Source: Kibdelosporangium banguiense | Lineage (GTDB): Bacteria > Actinomycetota > Actinomycetes > Mycobacteriales > Pseudonocardiaceae | Length of the DNA: 64,000 nucleotides | Direction of reading: 5' to 3' | Assembly: GCF_017876405.1 (NCBI RefSeq) | Contig: NZ_JAGINW010000001.1 | Location: forward strand, 10,925,203 to 10,989,202 | Part shown: one piece after another, positions 1 to 8,403 of the stretch | Position numbering within the stretch: position 1 is the stretch's first letter | Layout: every line of letters begins with the position of its first letter | The notes under the pieces: model-generated | What the model was told of the DNA's origin: nothing | Seen by the model: only the letters and a program-made list of their open reading frames with translations | The model's database searches: none | Translations under genes and position numbers: made by a program

Positions 1-47
1 CAACGACTTGGCCTGAAGCTGACATATCAGCCTGGAAAACGAACAAC

Positions 48-73
48 ACGGGCCGAGGTAGTCCTCGACCCGT
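48..73 (-). terminator. Hairpin, likely terminator on the minus strand
   Basis: Eleven-base arms (48-58 and 63-73) pair with one mismatch around a four-base loop. Read on the minus strand the stem is followed by GTTGTTCGTTTT, as in an intrinsic terminator. It lies just downstream, in that direction, of the tRNA-like 3' end at 84-110. Confidence 0.45.
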
Positions 74-83
74 GGGGGTATGG

Positions 84-110
84 GTTGTGTCCGAGGGGGG
101 ATTCGGACAC
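84..110 (-). other. Possible tRNA 3'-end remnant (attachment-site-like)
   Basis: Read on the minus strand this contains CCGAATCCCCCCTCGGACAC, which resembles the T-loop, T-stem and acceptor stem of a tRNA 3' end, and a terminator-like hairpin follows. The 5' half of a tRNA is not present; the sequence upstream does not fold into D and anticodon arms. Such 3' ends are usual integration targets of tyrosine-recombinase elements, so this may be one end of an integrated island. The same bases also form a simple inverted repeat (GTGTCCGA/TCGGACAC), so the similarity may be chance. Confidence 0.25.
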
Positions 111-322
111 GTGGCACGGTGAGATTTCCCCGGATTGGGGAAGTCATACCGGTTACGCTACTACACGTACCCGTGTGGTTCCACCTTGGTACGGCGTGGA
201 ATCCCGTGGTCTGGCTGCGTGTCTCCACTGTGGAGTTGAGACGAGCACGGCGCTCGTCGGTGTGGCGGGCGTGCTCTTTCGTTTCAGGGTACGCGTGTTG
301 GCGAGGTGTTGCAGGTGGAACG

Positions 323-561
323 CTGTACCGCTCGGAAAGTCATCGCTGCACGTCAAACCACAAACCACATGCCGGTCTTCATTCACGATGTTACCGACGA
401 CCGGGTACGCGGCGGCGCAATGCCAACAAGACCGCGCGGGTGCGGATCCGCCGGTGATCGGTCAGGGCTGGCAGACTGCTCCGCACCAAGGTCCTCAGGG
501 CCTGATCAAGAAGCACAGTTGCGTCGCTTGACGTGCAGCGATGACTTTTCGAGCGGTACAG
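323..561. repeat. MITE-like element, copy 1 (239 bp, 34-bp terminal inverted repeats)
   Basis: The ends are inverted copies of one 34-base repeat (323-356 and 528-561) that differ at one base; the outer end reads CTGTACCGCTCGAAAAGTC. The interior matches a second copy at 3918-4153 over its whole length and holds no convincing gene. Non-coding DNA of this size with long terminal inverted repeats has the form of a miniature inverted-repeat transposable element. The same terminal repeat lies at both ends of the IS110-like element that starts 39 bp away, which suggests that element or a relative mobilises it (inference). No clear target duplication is seen. Confidence 0.75.
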
Positions 562-600
562 GGCCTATGCCGTGTACTTGCCCAAGTCGATGCCATGAAC

Positions 601-2441
601 CTGTACCGCTCGAAAAGTCATCGCTGCAGGTCATCCCTGAAGGAGTGGGGCCGGTCAAGGGGTGCTGCTGACTTTGTTGTGGTCTTCTCCGCTGGGTTGT
701 GGGCGCGCCGGGGTGAGGCGTCGGGGGTCAAGGCTCGGGCGGAGCTCGACCGCGTTAGCGGCCGGAGGGCCTTGATGCCGGTGCCGGGCGGCGCATGCTG
801 TGTGAGGCGGGAAGAAGGGGGTGGGGGTGCTCCTGGTTGTCTGGTGGTGTGGGCGTTGCGCTCATCAGGGCCGGTGCTCCGGCCCGGGTAGGCGGTAGCG
901 GCTGCCGGTCATCCCTTCGCCGCCGGCAGGGGTGGCATGATGGGGTGCGCTGTGCTGGTCGGTGGGGTCGATCAGAGCGGCGACCGCGCCGGGTGGGGGT
1001 CATGACCTGCACGACCCGCGCCGACCTGCTACCCGTGTGTGGCTCATGCCGCACACGTCTTCGGAGGGGGCTGTGTGCGGTGCAGGGCCCGTACGTGGTG
1101 GTCGCGCAGCGCGTAGTAGACGTGGCCGATCTGCTTGCGGGCGGCGGCCACGACGCCGATGTTGCGGCCTCGTTTCGCGCCGATGCGGGCCCGGAACGCG
1201 CCGATCGTGCTGGTTGTGGGCAGCACCTGCACCGATTCCACCGCCGCCCAGCGCACCAATCGTGAGCCTTGTTTGGTGATCCGGCCGCGGTGTACGTGGG
1301 TGTCGGACTCGTGGTGTTTCGGGGTCAGCCCGGCCCAGCTGGCCAACTGCTCGGGGCCGGTGAAGCGGTGGACATCCCCGATCTCGGCGACGAACACCGC
1401 GGCCAGTGTCGGGCCGATCCCGGGAATGCTCTGCACTGCCACATAACCAGGATGAGATGACAACCGCGCCCGGGTGAGCCCGGCGAAGACCTCGATCTGG
1501 AAGTCCAGTGTGTCCATGACCCGTCGCAGCGAGTCGATCCGGCCCCGGTAGACCCCGGGCAGCGTGACCCGCGTGAGCAGTTCGAGTCCTGCGCCGCCGA
1601 ACAAGGTCGGTCATGGACACTTGGATACCGCATTTGGCCAGCACGGCGTGGATCTCGGCCTTGCAGTGCGACCGCAGCGCAACCAGTTTCGCGCGGTGAC
1701 GCACCAGCTCCCGCAACTCCCGGGTGACGGGCGGGGCGATCCACGCCTCGGGCAGGCGGCCCATCCTTAGCAGGTCAGCCAAGTCCGTCGCGTCGCGTTC
1801 GTCGTTCTTGACCCGCCGGTACTCGAATGCCTTGACCCCCAACGGATGCGCCAGATGCAGCCGCGCACCCGTTCCGGCGATCACGTCCGCGGCCCAGTAC
1901 CAGCCATAGGTTGCCTCCATCACCACCTCCGGTGCTTCCCCGCACCGGCCCAATACCGACGTCAGCCGTTCGGCGTCGTTGACGATCCGGGTCGACTCCA
2001 GTACCTCGCTGGCAGCGTTCATCCGCACGATCACGCTCCGGCGACGATGCAGATCGATACCCACGAACTGCTTATCCTCGTAGGCTTCCACCAGGGGCCT
2101 CCTTCGTCGTTGAGACTTCAGCAACCCCAGCATCCGCTGGGACTCACCGGGGAGCGGAGGCCCCGCTCCTTCATCGCATCAAGCGGCATAGTGATGTTCC
2201 CTGATAAGGCCTTCGAGCATGCGGGGCGTGGATGCGTAGCGACACAACGCTGGCCGACCTCGTCGGGCAGCTCATGCCTTGTTCGCGAGGCAAGACGTTC
2301 CGTCTGCTCTCGCGGTGGGCGACCACAGCACGATGAACTGGCTATGCCATGACTGGCCCGGCTTGGCCCAACTCGGAGGCCGCCATCGACGATGGCCGAT
2401 GTGTGGCCTGACGTGCAGCGATGACTTTTCGAGCGGTACAG
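601..2441 (-). mobile_element. IS110-family insertion element, copy 1, with MITE-like termini
   Basis: The element carries an IS110-type transposase on the minus strand. It is bounded by inverted copies of the repeat found on the two small elements (601-631 and 2409-2441, outer end CTGTACCGCTCGAAAAGTC). A second copy at 58763-59794 is homologous through the transposase 3' part, the ~440 bp non-coding tail and the terminal repeat, and homology stops at the final CAG. This supports 601 as a true end. IS110 elements usually lack long terminal inverted repeats, so the arrangement is atypical. The non-coding tail (601-1043) or the ~320 bp upstream region could hold the bridge RNA known from this family. 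Confidence 0.65.
1044..2091 (-). pseudogene. IS110-family transposase, frameshifted
   Basis: The N-terminal half is a DEDD_Tnp_IS110 domain (begins VEAYEDKQFVGIDLHRRR). The C-terminal half is a Transposase_20 domain with IPGIGPTLAAVFVAEIGD and LASWAGLTPKHHESD. GTG at 2091 is preferred because AAGGAGG lies just upstream; the open frame extends to 2133. The two halves are in different frames, joined near 1604. The second copy (58.8 kb) has one C fewer here (ACCTTG against ACTTG), so a one-base insertion explains the shift. Unless the frame is restored by programmed slippage, this copy is inactive. Confidence 0.8.
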
Positions 2442-2508
2442 GGTGAACACCATGAGCCGACTTCTGGGACCGCGCAGGTTGGCGGCAGCTGGCCAGGCTG
2501 TCGGCGTC

Positions 2509-3186
2509 CTATCCGACGATGGCGAGGCTATGGCGAAGAGCTGCGGCGATTTTGGTGACTCCGGTGAGGAAGCGGTGGCACGGGGCGGTTTCTCCGACCG
2601 CACACACCGGAACCGGGACGCTGCGGTTGGTGTTGGTGCCGTCCCCCAGCTGCCCGTGTTGGTTGTCGCCCCAGGCCAGGGCACGCCCGCCGGACACGGT
2701 GGCCACGCTATGGAGATAACCGCCATCGATCCCAGTGACCCCGGTGAGGAAACGGTGGCACGGCGCGGTTTCTCCGACCGCACACACCGGAACCGGGACG
2801 CTGCGGTCGATAAGGGTGCCATCCCCCAACTGCCCCTCTTGGTTGGCACCCCAGGCCAGCACCCGCCCGCCGGAGGTCAGCGCCAAACTGTGGCCGCCCG
2901 CGGCGGCGATTTTGGTGACCCCGGAGAGGAAGCGGTGGCACGGGGCGGTTTCTCCGACCGCACACACCGGAACCGGGACGCTGCGGTTGGTGTCGGTGCC
3001 GTCCCCCAGCTGCCCCCAGTTCTCGCCCCAGGCCAGGACAGTTCTCGATGTGGCAGGATCCGCCGCCGCCGGGGCGATCGCCAGCAGCACAGCCACCGAC
3101 GCGAACGCCACCACACGACTCAGACCACGACCGAATGCCGTCGACCCCCACCACGCACTGCGACCGTGCACACATGTCCGAACCAC
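2509..3186 (-). CDS. Secreted RCC1-repeat protein, probably truncated
   Basis: The predicted protein (~225 aa) has a basic, hydrophobic N-terminus ending in APAAAD, a likely signal peptide. Three RCC1-type repeats follow, each with VLAWG..., GQLGDGT, RSVPVPVCAVGE and a HSLA motif. The repeats are nearly identical at DNA level (~165 bp units), which points to recent amplification. RCC1 proteins normally need about seven repeats to close a propeller, and this one stops after the third at HSLAIVG, about 70 bp from the end of the IS110 element. It is therefore probably a truncated surface or secreted protein. GTG at 3186 is chosen because GGAAGGA lies 8-9 bases upstream; GTG at 3204 is also in frame. 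The RCC1 protein ending at 57056 has a different repeat sequence. Confidence 0.65.
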   Translation of the reverse strand: MVRTCVHGRSAWWGSTAFGRGLSRVVAFASVAVLLAIAPAAADPATSRTVLAWGENWGQLGDGTDTNRSVPVPVCAVGETAPCHRFLSGVTKIAAAGGHSLALTSGGRVLAWGANQEGQLGDGTLIDRSVPVPVCAVGETAPCHRFLTGVTGIDGGYLHSVATVSGGRALAWGDNQHGQLGDGTNTNRSVPVPVCAVGETAPCHRFLTGVTKIAAALRHSLAIVG

Positions 3187-3479
3187 GATCACACTTCCTT
3201 CCACCCCATGTTTCCGCCCCGCCAGGGCTCATCGTCGGCTAAAGGCGTTGTGAATCCCGTGCCTGGTGAAGCGCACACCACCTGTGAGGACAAGCAGGTC
3301 CGTTGTAAGACCTCCATGGCGTCACTTAGCCCGTCAACAGCCCGCTCTGCTCGCGACCTGAGCCGGCACGTGCGCTGTGCGCTAATGCCAGCGTGCCCCA
3401 GAGCTTGGTACAGAGTTCAGCCTGCGCCCACAACTCCAATGAGTACAGTTGGCCACTTGTTTGGCTCCTGGGACACTCC

Positions 3480-3917
3480 CGCGTCTGGGTCCAGCGAACC
3501 TGCGCTTGTCGAAAATCTCCTCCGTGCAGCATCATGCGGCGTGGTGGTATTCGTTGAGGATGCCGCCGCCCAGCCGTTGGTGTCGGCGGATGTCGAGACG
3601 GGTGATCTGGGTTTGATCGCTGATTTATCGTCTGCCACGATCATGATCGTGGCAGACGACACCCCGCTCCAACTGGTCCTTGCCCAACTCATCGGCCGGG
3701 CACTGCGGAAGATATACCTCAACCCGCAGGTAACTGGTCCCACGCACGCCGGCAGGCTGGTAGCCGAGGGACTGAGCCGACTGGGTATCAACCGCGCGTA
3801 CGACGCGGTGGTCGCGAGCGCGTTGACGCGGGGCGAGCTGGATCGGCTGTCGTTTTTCGCGCTCGATCTCGACGACCGCCCGCAGTCGCGAGTGAAACTC
3901 TACATCTCGCACGAGGC
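3480..3917 (+). pseudogene. DMATS-type aromatic prenyltransferase fragment, interrupted by a MITE
   Basis: From about 3660 to 3917 the frame reads RKIYLNPQVTGPTHAGRLV, then FFALDLDDRPQSRVKLYISH. These resemble the conserved YxNP and LDL...RVKVYVxHH segments of bacterial tryptophan dimethylallyltransferase (DMATS) proteins, which transfer a prenyl group to indole substrates. The frame runs straight into the terminal repeat of the small element at 3918, so the 3' part is cut off. The upstream part (GVVVFVEDAAAQ, to about 3628) is unrelated to DMATS and resembles the remnant at 4800-5180. A perfect 30-base palindrome at 3629-3658 separates the two parts. No functional enzyme is expected. Confidence 0.55.
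3629..3658. repeat. Perfect 30-base palindrome without a loop
   Basis: The left arm CGTCTGCCACGATCA is followed directly by its exact reverse complement. It lies at the junction between two unrelated coding remnants. It may be a rearrangement scar or an operator-like site. Confidence 0.6.
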
Positions 3918-4153
3918 CTGTACCGCCCGAAAAGTCATCGCTGCACGTCAAACCACATGTCGGTCGTCATTGACGACGCTACCGACGACCAGGTACGCGG
4001 CGGCGCAATGCCAACGAGACCGTGCGGGTGCGGATCCGCCGGTGATCGGTCAGGGTTCGCAGCCTGCTCCGCACCCGGCCCTCAGGGGCCTGATCAAGGA
4101 AACACAGCAGTTACTCCGCTTGACGTGCAGCGATAACCTTTCGAGCGGTACAG
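3918..4153. repeat. MITE-like element, copy 2 (236 bp)
   Basis: This is homologous to 323-561 throughout. Its terminal inverted repeats (3918-3951 and 4120-4153) are more diverged, with three differences between arms. The left end interrupts the prenyltransferase frame directly after YISHE. No gene is supported inside. Confidence 0.75.
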
Positions 4154-4277
4154 GTTCTGGCGAAGGTGCGAATCGAACCGGGAACATTACGTGTTGAACC
4201 GCGTAGGACGGGGTAAGAATGATCAACAGCGGTACCGCTGCCGCCCCATCGACCCCTTCTTGCCTGGAGTTGACCTT

Positions 4278-4706
4278 ATGCGTGACCACTCGACCACGAT
4301 CGAACACTGGCTCGGGCTGGCTCACCCGGATCTGACCGAGCACGTCCGAAGAGCCGTCCGCGGCGGATCCACAGCGACAGCACCGTGGTCCGAGGTAGCA
4401 GCTCATCCCGTACTGGCAGCCCGGGCCCGTGGCATCCTCTCCGCCCTACAGTCCCAGATGGCCGATCACCGCGACCACGCCATGTGGACACTGTGGATCA
4501 ACACCGCACGCCGCGCCCTGAACACCATCCCGACACCAACACCCATCAACACTCAACCCACGAGCGCCACCGCTCCCTCTCCAGCCGAACAACTCCCCGC
4601 AATCACAATCGCCACCACTCCCCCACCCCGTAGCCAACGCCATACAGTCCCGCCCGTCACATTCCTGACCGCCGGCCAGATGCCGACCAACTCCACAGAG
4701 CAATAA
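4278..4706 (+). CDS. Hypothetical protein, Pro/Thr-rich C-terminus
   Basis: This open frame (~142 aa) starts at ATG 4278 with GGAG nine bases upstream; an earlier in-frame ATG at 4191 has no ribosome site. The first ~85 residues look like a helical globular segment (TIEHWLGLAHPDLTEHVRRA, then LAARARGILSALQSQMADHR). The remainder is rich in Pro, Thr and Ala and probably disordered. There is no signal peptide, membrane segment or family I recognise. Flanking DNA is mobile-element debris, so it may be an orphan or a remnant. Confidence 0.4.
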   Translation: MRDHSTTIEHWLGLAHPDLTEHVRRAVRGGSTATAPWSEVAAHPVLAARARGILSALQSQMADHRDHAMWTLWINTARRALNTIPTPTPINTQPTSATAPSPAEQLPAITIATTPPPRSQRHTVPPVTFLTAGQMPTNSTEQ

Positions 4707-5245
4707 CCTCCTCCCACTCAGTCCGAAGACGAGCCCGTGATCCAGCACGACGAGCACCACAAAGTCGGCGCCGGTGTTGAGCGCCCGTGCGCAGTTTCCG
4801 CAACCTTGACCTTGCGCCTACCGAAACGTCATCCGTGCAGGGGCAAGCGGCATAGTGGAATTCGTTGAGAATGCCGCCCAAACGCAGGCGTCGGTGGACC
4901 TCGAGACGGGGCGTCGGGGCGGCTTTCTCGTCATCGCCGACGACGTTGCCCGTGAGGCAGTCCGGTCGATCTTCAGGGCTCTGCCCGGTTGTCACGACCA
5001 GAGACGATAATTCCTCGCGTTCGTCTACGGCATCGCCGCGCACAAGGTGGCCGACGCGCCACGCACGCAACTCGTGCTGTGTGCGGTAACTCGTCGCGCT
5101 GGGATGCACTCGCTAAGCCTTTCACGCCACGCCGAGGCCATGCAGGTGTTGATCTACGAGCACTACACGAACCTATGCTCTCTTGAGCTATCCCCGTTCA
5201 ATGTCGGGCGTTACCGCCCGTCCTGAAGAGAAAGCAGGCAACGCA
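4707..5245. other. Gene debris before lsr2
   Basis: No intact gene is visible. From about 4800 a broken frame reads ASGIVEFVENAAQTQASVDL, resembling ASCGVVVFVEDAAAQPLVSA at 3.5 kb, so both derive from one ancestral gene. A stop follows near 5008, and a later stretch reads FVYGIAAHKVADAPRTQLVL. The family is not recognised. Confidence 0.35.
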
Positions 5246-5608
5246 GTGGCTCAGAAAGTTCTCGTCCAACTCGTCGACGACCTGGACGGCACCGCGTCTG
5301 ACGACATCACCACCGTCACCTTCGGACTCGACGGCGCCGCCTACGAGATCGACCTGACCGCCACCAACGCCGCCAAACTCCGCAACCAACTCGGCGACTT
5401 CGTCGACCACGCTCGCCGGACCGGCGGCCGAGTCAAGCGCGGTACCTCGCCCAAAGCCACAACACCGGCAGCCAACCGCGAGCAAACCAAGGCCATCCGA
5501 GACTGGGCCCGACAGAACGGCTACGAGCTCTCCGACCGCGGCCGCATCCCCAGCAACGTCATCGAAGCGTTCGAAACCGCGCACGCCAGCACAGGCAAGA
5601 AGAAATAG
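5246..5608 (+). CDS. lsr2: Lsr2 nucleoid-associated protein
   Basis: The 120-residue product begins MAQKVLVQLVDDLDG and ends with the DNA-binding domain (TKAIRDWARQNGYELSDRGR, then IPSNVIEAFETAH). Lsr2 is an actinobacterial H-NS-like protein: the N-terminal domain oligomerises, and the C-terminal domain binds the minor groove of AT-rich DNA through an RGR-type AT hook, silencing acquired genes. Here the hook reads DRGRIP. GTG 5246 is chosen because it matches the conserved MAQKVLVQL start; the open frame extends to 5183 but gives a non-family extension. Length is normal. Actinomycetes often have several lsr2 copies, and this one sits in an accessory region. Confidence 0.95.
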   Translation: MAQKVLVQLVDDLDGTASDDITTVTFGLDGAAYEIDLTATNAAKLRNQLGDFVDHARRTGGRVKRGTSPKATTPAANREQTKAIRDWARQNGYELSDRGRIPSNVIEAFETAHASTGKKK

Positions 5609-6309
5609 CTTCGATCCTCGACCAGCCCAAATCCGAACCGCCAGACAAGTGGATCTATTCGCCGCTGACAGTCCGGGAACCTCGAGGCCGTCAAGTGCCT
5701 GCCCGCGCCGTCATTGCGGAGCCCAGGTGCGCGTCCCCGGGGTACTCCGCATCGCTAGATGCATCTGCTCGTGTGGGACGGAACCGGGCCAAGCCCTCTG
5801 GGTGTCGAACACGTTGCCGTTCCCGATCACCAGTCGCCCGAACACACGCTGACCGTCCCATGCTCGCATCCCTCGCCCAGATCACGTAGACCACCGACAA
5901 GTTCCGTTCGGTGAGGATGCGCTGCCTGGCCACGGTGCCTCGACCGGCGCGTTCGTCAACGAGCGATCGGTGGAATATGGGCATCAGCGACCGCCACGTG
6001 TGATCGCGTCCACCGAACCCTGTAGGTGCCGGAAACTCCATCCGTTCTGGTCAGACCCATCCTGGTGCCATCACGATTGCACTACGACTAGGCGCGATGG
6101 CGATGTATCGCACTTGGCGCAAGTACGTCAAACCAGTCCAGTTCGGACTGGACAATTGGGCGCACGGGACGGTGATTGTCCGGTGCCGGTTGCTCCTGCC
6201 GAGGGATGCCAGGAATCCGCCCTGAACACATACTTCTGTCTCTTGGCGTGTACCGACTGTCGGCGTGACCATGGAACCATGGGAGATTCCCTGATTCCAA
6301 GGAGGGTTC
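5609..6309. other. Intergenic region without a supported gene
   Basis: About 700 bp between lsr2 and the phosphoesterase. Several short open frames overlap on both strands and none resembles a known family. A hairpin CCAGTCC-AGTT-CGGACTGG lies near 6134-6152. The promoter of the phosphoesterase gene must lie in the last part. Confidence 0.4.
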
Positions 6310-7170
6310 ATGTTCCGCACGCGCATAGTGGTCGCCATCGCGGCCGCGACCCTGACGGCGGTGACCGCCTCGCATGACGCCACAGCAGGACCGGGCATCC
6401 AACCGGTTGCCGCGGCTGTGCCCCGCTTCGACCACATCGTGATGGTGATGTTCGAGAACAAGAACTATTCGTCGATCAACGGCAGCTCCAGCGCGCCGTA
6501 CTTCAACTCGCTTGCCACACAGGGCGCGAAGTTCAGCCAGTCGTTCGCGATCACCCATCCCAGCCAGCCCAACTACATCGCGATATTCTCCGGCTCGACA
6601 CAGGGCGTCACCGACGACCGCTGCCCGATCAACCTCGGCAGCAAGACCAACCTTGCCTCGCAACTGACCGGCGCGGGCAAGACCTTCAAAGGGTACTCCG
6701 AGGCGATGCCGTCGGACGGCTACACCGGTTGCTCAAGCGGCACCTACCGGCGCAAACACAACAGCTGGGTGGACTTCAGCAATGTCCCGGCCTCCAGCAA
6801 CCTCCGGTACTCGAGGTTCCCGAGCGACTACACACAACTGCCGACCGTTTCATTCGTCACGCCCGACATGTGCCACGACATGCACGACTGTCCGATCGGG
6901 ACGGGTGACACCTGGCTCAAGAATCACCTCGATGGCTACGTGCAGTGGGCCAAAACGCACAACAGCCTGCTGATCGTCACCTTCGACGAGGACTGCGGCA
7001 CTCCGGTGAACCAGATCTTCACCGTGTTCGTCGGCGCACACGTCAAGCCCGGCACCTACAGTAAGCGGATCGACCACTACACCGTCCTGCGCACCATCGA
7101 GGCCTCCTACGACCTGCCCGGCATCAACAACGCGGCAAACAGGTCGCCGATTGTCGATGGCTGGCAGTAG
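6310..7170 (+). CDS. Secreted phosphoesterase (alkaline phosphatase superfamily, PF04185-type)
   Basis: The 286-aa product has an N-terminal signal peptide (MFRTRIVVAIAAATLTAV), then a phosphoesterase domain starting FDHIVMVMFENKNYSSI. The ENKNY segment is the hallmark of the acid phosphatase/phospholipase C-like family (PF04185), in which Glu and Asn bind metal. SQPNYIAIFSGSTQG, FVTPDMCHDMHDC and IVTFDEDCGTPVN are further family motifs; the last carries the metal-binding Asp. The enzyme probably cleaves phosphate mono- or diesters outside the cell; substrate unknown. AAGGAGG sits six bases before the ATG. It stands alone between lsr2 and a transposase fragment. Confidence 0.88.
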   Translation: MFRTRIVVAIAAATLTAVTASHDATAGPGIQPVAAAVPRFDHIVMVMFENKNYSSINGSSSAPYFNSLATQGAKFSQSFAITHPSQPNYIAIFSGSTQGVTDDRCPINLGSKTNLASQLTGAGKTFKGYSEAMPSDGYTGCSSGTYRRKHNSWVDFSNVPASSNLRYSRFPSDYTQLPTVSFVTPDMCHDMHDCPIGTGDTWLKNHLDGYVQWAKTHNSLLIVTFDEDCGTPVNQIFTVFVGAHVKPGTYSKRIDHYTVLRTIEASYDLPGINNAANRSPIVDGWQ

Positions 7171-7249
7171 ATCCGTGCGCCACCTCATCTCTATCCACAT
7201 CAGACCCATCTGACCGCGTGCCGTGTCGACTGTCTCGTATGCACGGATC

Positions 7250-7654
7250 TGGGATCCTCCTATGCCCCCAACGTGGGTTCTCGTTGGCTAGGCGAAGGAC
7301 GAGCTTCTTGATCCTCGAATGGGTGGGTGGCCGTCCGGTGAGGCGTCGGCGTGCGCTGTAGTCCCACTTCTTAGCGATGAATCTGCGATGCCAGGCCAGG
7401 ATCGTGGCGGGTCGGACAGGGACGATGTCGTGCCAGCAGCGTCGGGGCAACAGCGAGGACAGCGCGGCGAACCAGAAACGATCTACTGGCTCGTACCGGA
7501 CCTGGCCGGTGATCTGGCGACGGAGTTCTCGTGCCGAAGCACGAGCAGTTCGGCGTCTTTGGCGGTGTCGCGGCGCAGCAACACCACGGGGACGGACAGC
7601 AGTCGCCGGGTCAATTGGTACTCCAGTGACACGATCACTGGACCATGATCCCAA
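7250..7654 (-). pseudogene. N-terminal fragment of an actinobacterial integrase-type transposase
   Basis: The minus strand encodes ARELRRQITGQVRYEPVDRF, RPATILAWHRRFIAKKWDYS and LANENPRWGHRRI. This is the helix-turn-helix part of an IS3/IS481-like integrase (rve-core) transposase. The frame loses similarity after WGHRRI near 7262, before the DDE core, so the catalytic part is missing. A C-terminal fragment that appears to belong to the same family lies at 63830-63966. Confidence 0.65.
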
Positions 7655-7688
7655 CGGCCTACTTGGTGTTCTGACCAGACGCTACGGC

Positions 7689-7704
7689 CTTTTCGAGCGG
7701 TACA
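7689..7704 (+). repeat. Partial copy of the MITE/IS110 terminal repeat
   Basis: CTTTTCGAGCGGTACA is the outer part of the terminal repeat found at 323-561, 601, 2441, 3918-4153 and 59794. It lies 35 bp from the integrase fragment and is probably a footprint or a partly deleted element. Confidence 0.5.
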
Positions 7705-7762
7705 ATGGCGTCATCGAGACGGCCGGTGGTCTGCTCGTGCAGTGAGACAAACGTTTCCACGG

Positions 7763-8032
7763 CTACCGCCGTGGGCGTGCAGCCAATGCCGAGGCGGCGG
7801 GCGGCCAACGCCGGAAGCGCGAGACACGGCTGTACCGCACGAACAGCACCGGCTTCGACGGCGGAATCATCACCAGCCCTTCGGCACACAACTCCGCCAG
7901 CACCGCGGTGACCCGCTCCAACGGCCACCCCAGCGCTCGCGCGAGGTCTTCCGGCTGCCACCGCGACCGGGTCAGCATCGCCCGGTACCCGATCTCAGCC
8001 TGGCCGCCCACCCCCAGCCTGCGGCTTCTCAC
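7763..8032 (-). pseudogene. TrmB/LuxR-type regulator fragment
   Basis: The frame reads GYRAMLTRSRWQPEDLARAL, then GWPLERVTAVLAELCAEGLV. This has the form of the N-terminal winged-helix (TrmB-like) domain of actinomycete LuxR-C-terminal regulators. The rest of such a protein, including the LuxR domain, is absent, and an Arg-rich nonsense tail follows. Identification rests on pattern only. Confidence 0.35.
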
Positions 8033-8149
8033 GCCCGTCTCCCCTCATTCGACCCCGACGAACACGCGGATTGGACGGCGTGCCCGGAACGTTAGGCAGC
8101 GGTGTGGAGCCGAAACATCGGCAGAACCACCTACAAGAGCGCGGAGTCG

Positions 8150-8403
8150 CTGGCTGGGATCAGTGCCAAGCATCGCTGGTCAGCCGCTGTTGAATGGTGG
8201 TCACCGCGTCCACCACGGCGCTCAACGGCATCGCGAGATAGGTCATGTACAGCAGGAAGGCGACAAGTTCGGCCACCGAGCTTGTCCCACTCGCCACCCG
8301 AGTGCGATCCAGCCGTGGTGACCGGTCAGCAGGTGCAGCACGTCGCGCAGCCGGGCCCGATTTTGTGCCGGTTTGCAGAGGTCTCGGACGCGGTCATCGC
8401 GTC
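8150..8403 (-). pseudogene. Decayed ABC transporter gene of the lasso cluster
   Basis: An ATG overlaps the stop of B2 (ATGACCGCG, start near 8403), the usual coupling of a D gene to B2. Pieces of an exporter membrane domain follow in two frames: LRDVLHLLTGHHGWIALG, then ELVAFLLYMTYLAMPLSAVV and DAVTTIQQ. The middle of the membrane domain and the whole ATPase domain are missing. In actinobacterial lasso clusters gene D exports the mature peptide. Its loss means any product would need another transporter. Confidence 0.6.

Noticed and set aside
4155-4195. tRNA-like stretch GGTGCGAATCGAACC
   Set aside because: The T-stem arms do not pair, and no anticodon or acceptor arms are found nearby.
2443-4197. 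584-codon plus-strand open frame
   Set aside because: It is the antisense of the RCC1 gene, then a prenyltransferase remnant and a MITE. The composite frame has no single-protein character; only the 3480-3917 part is kept, as a pseudogene.
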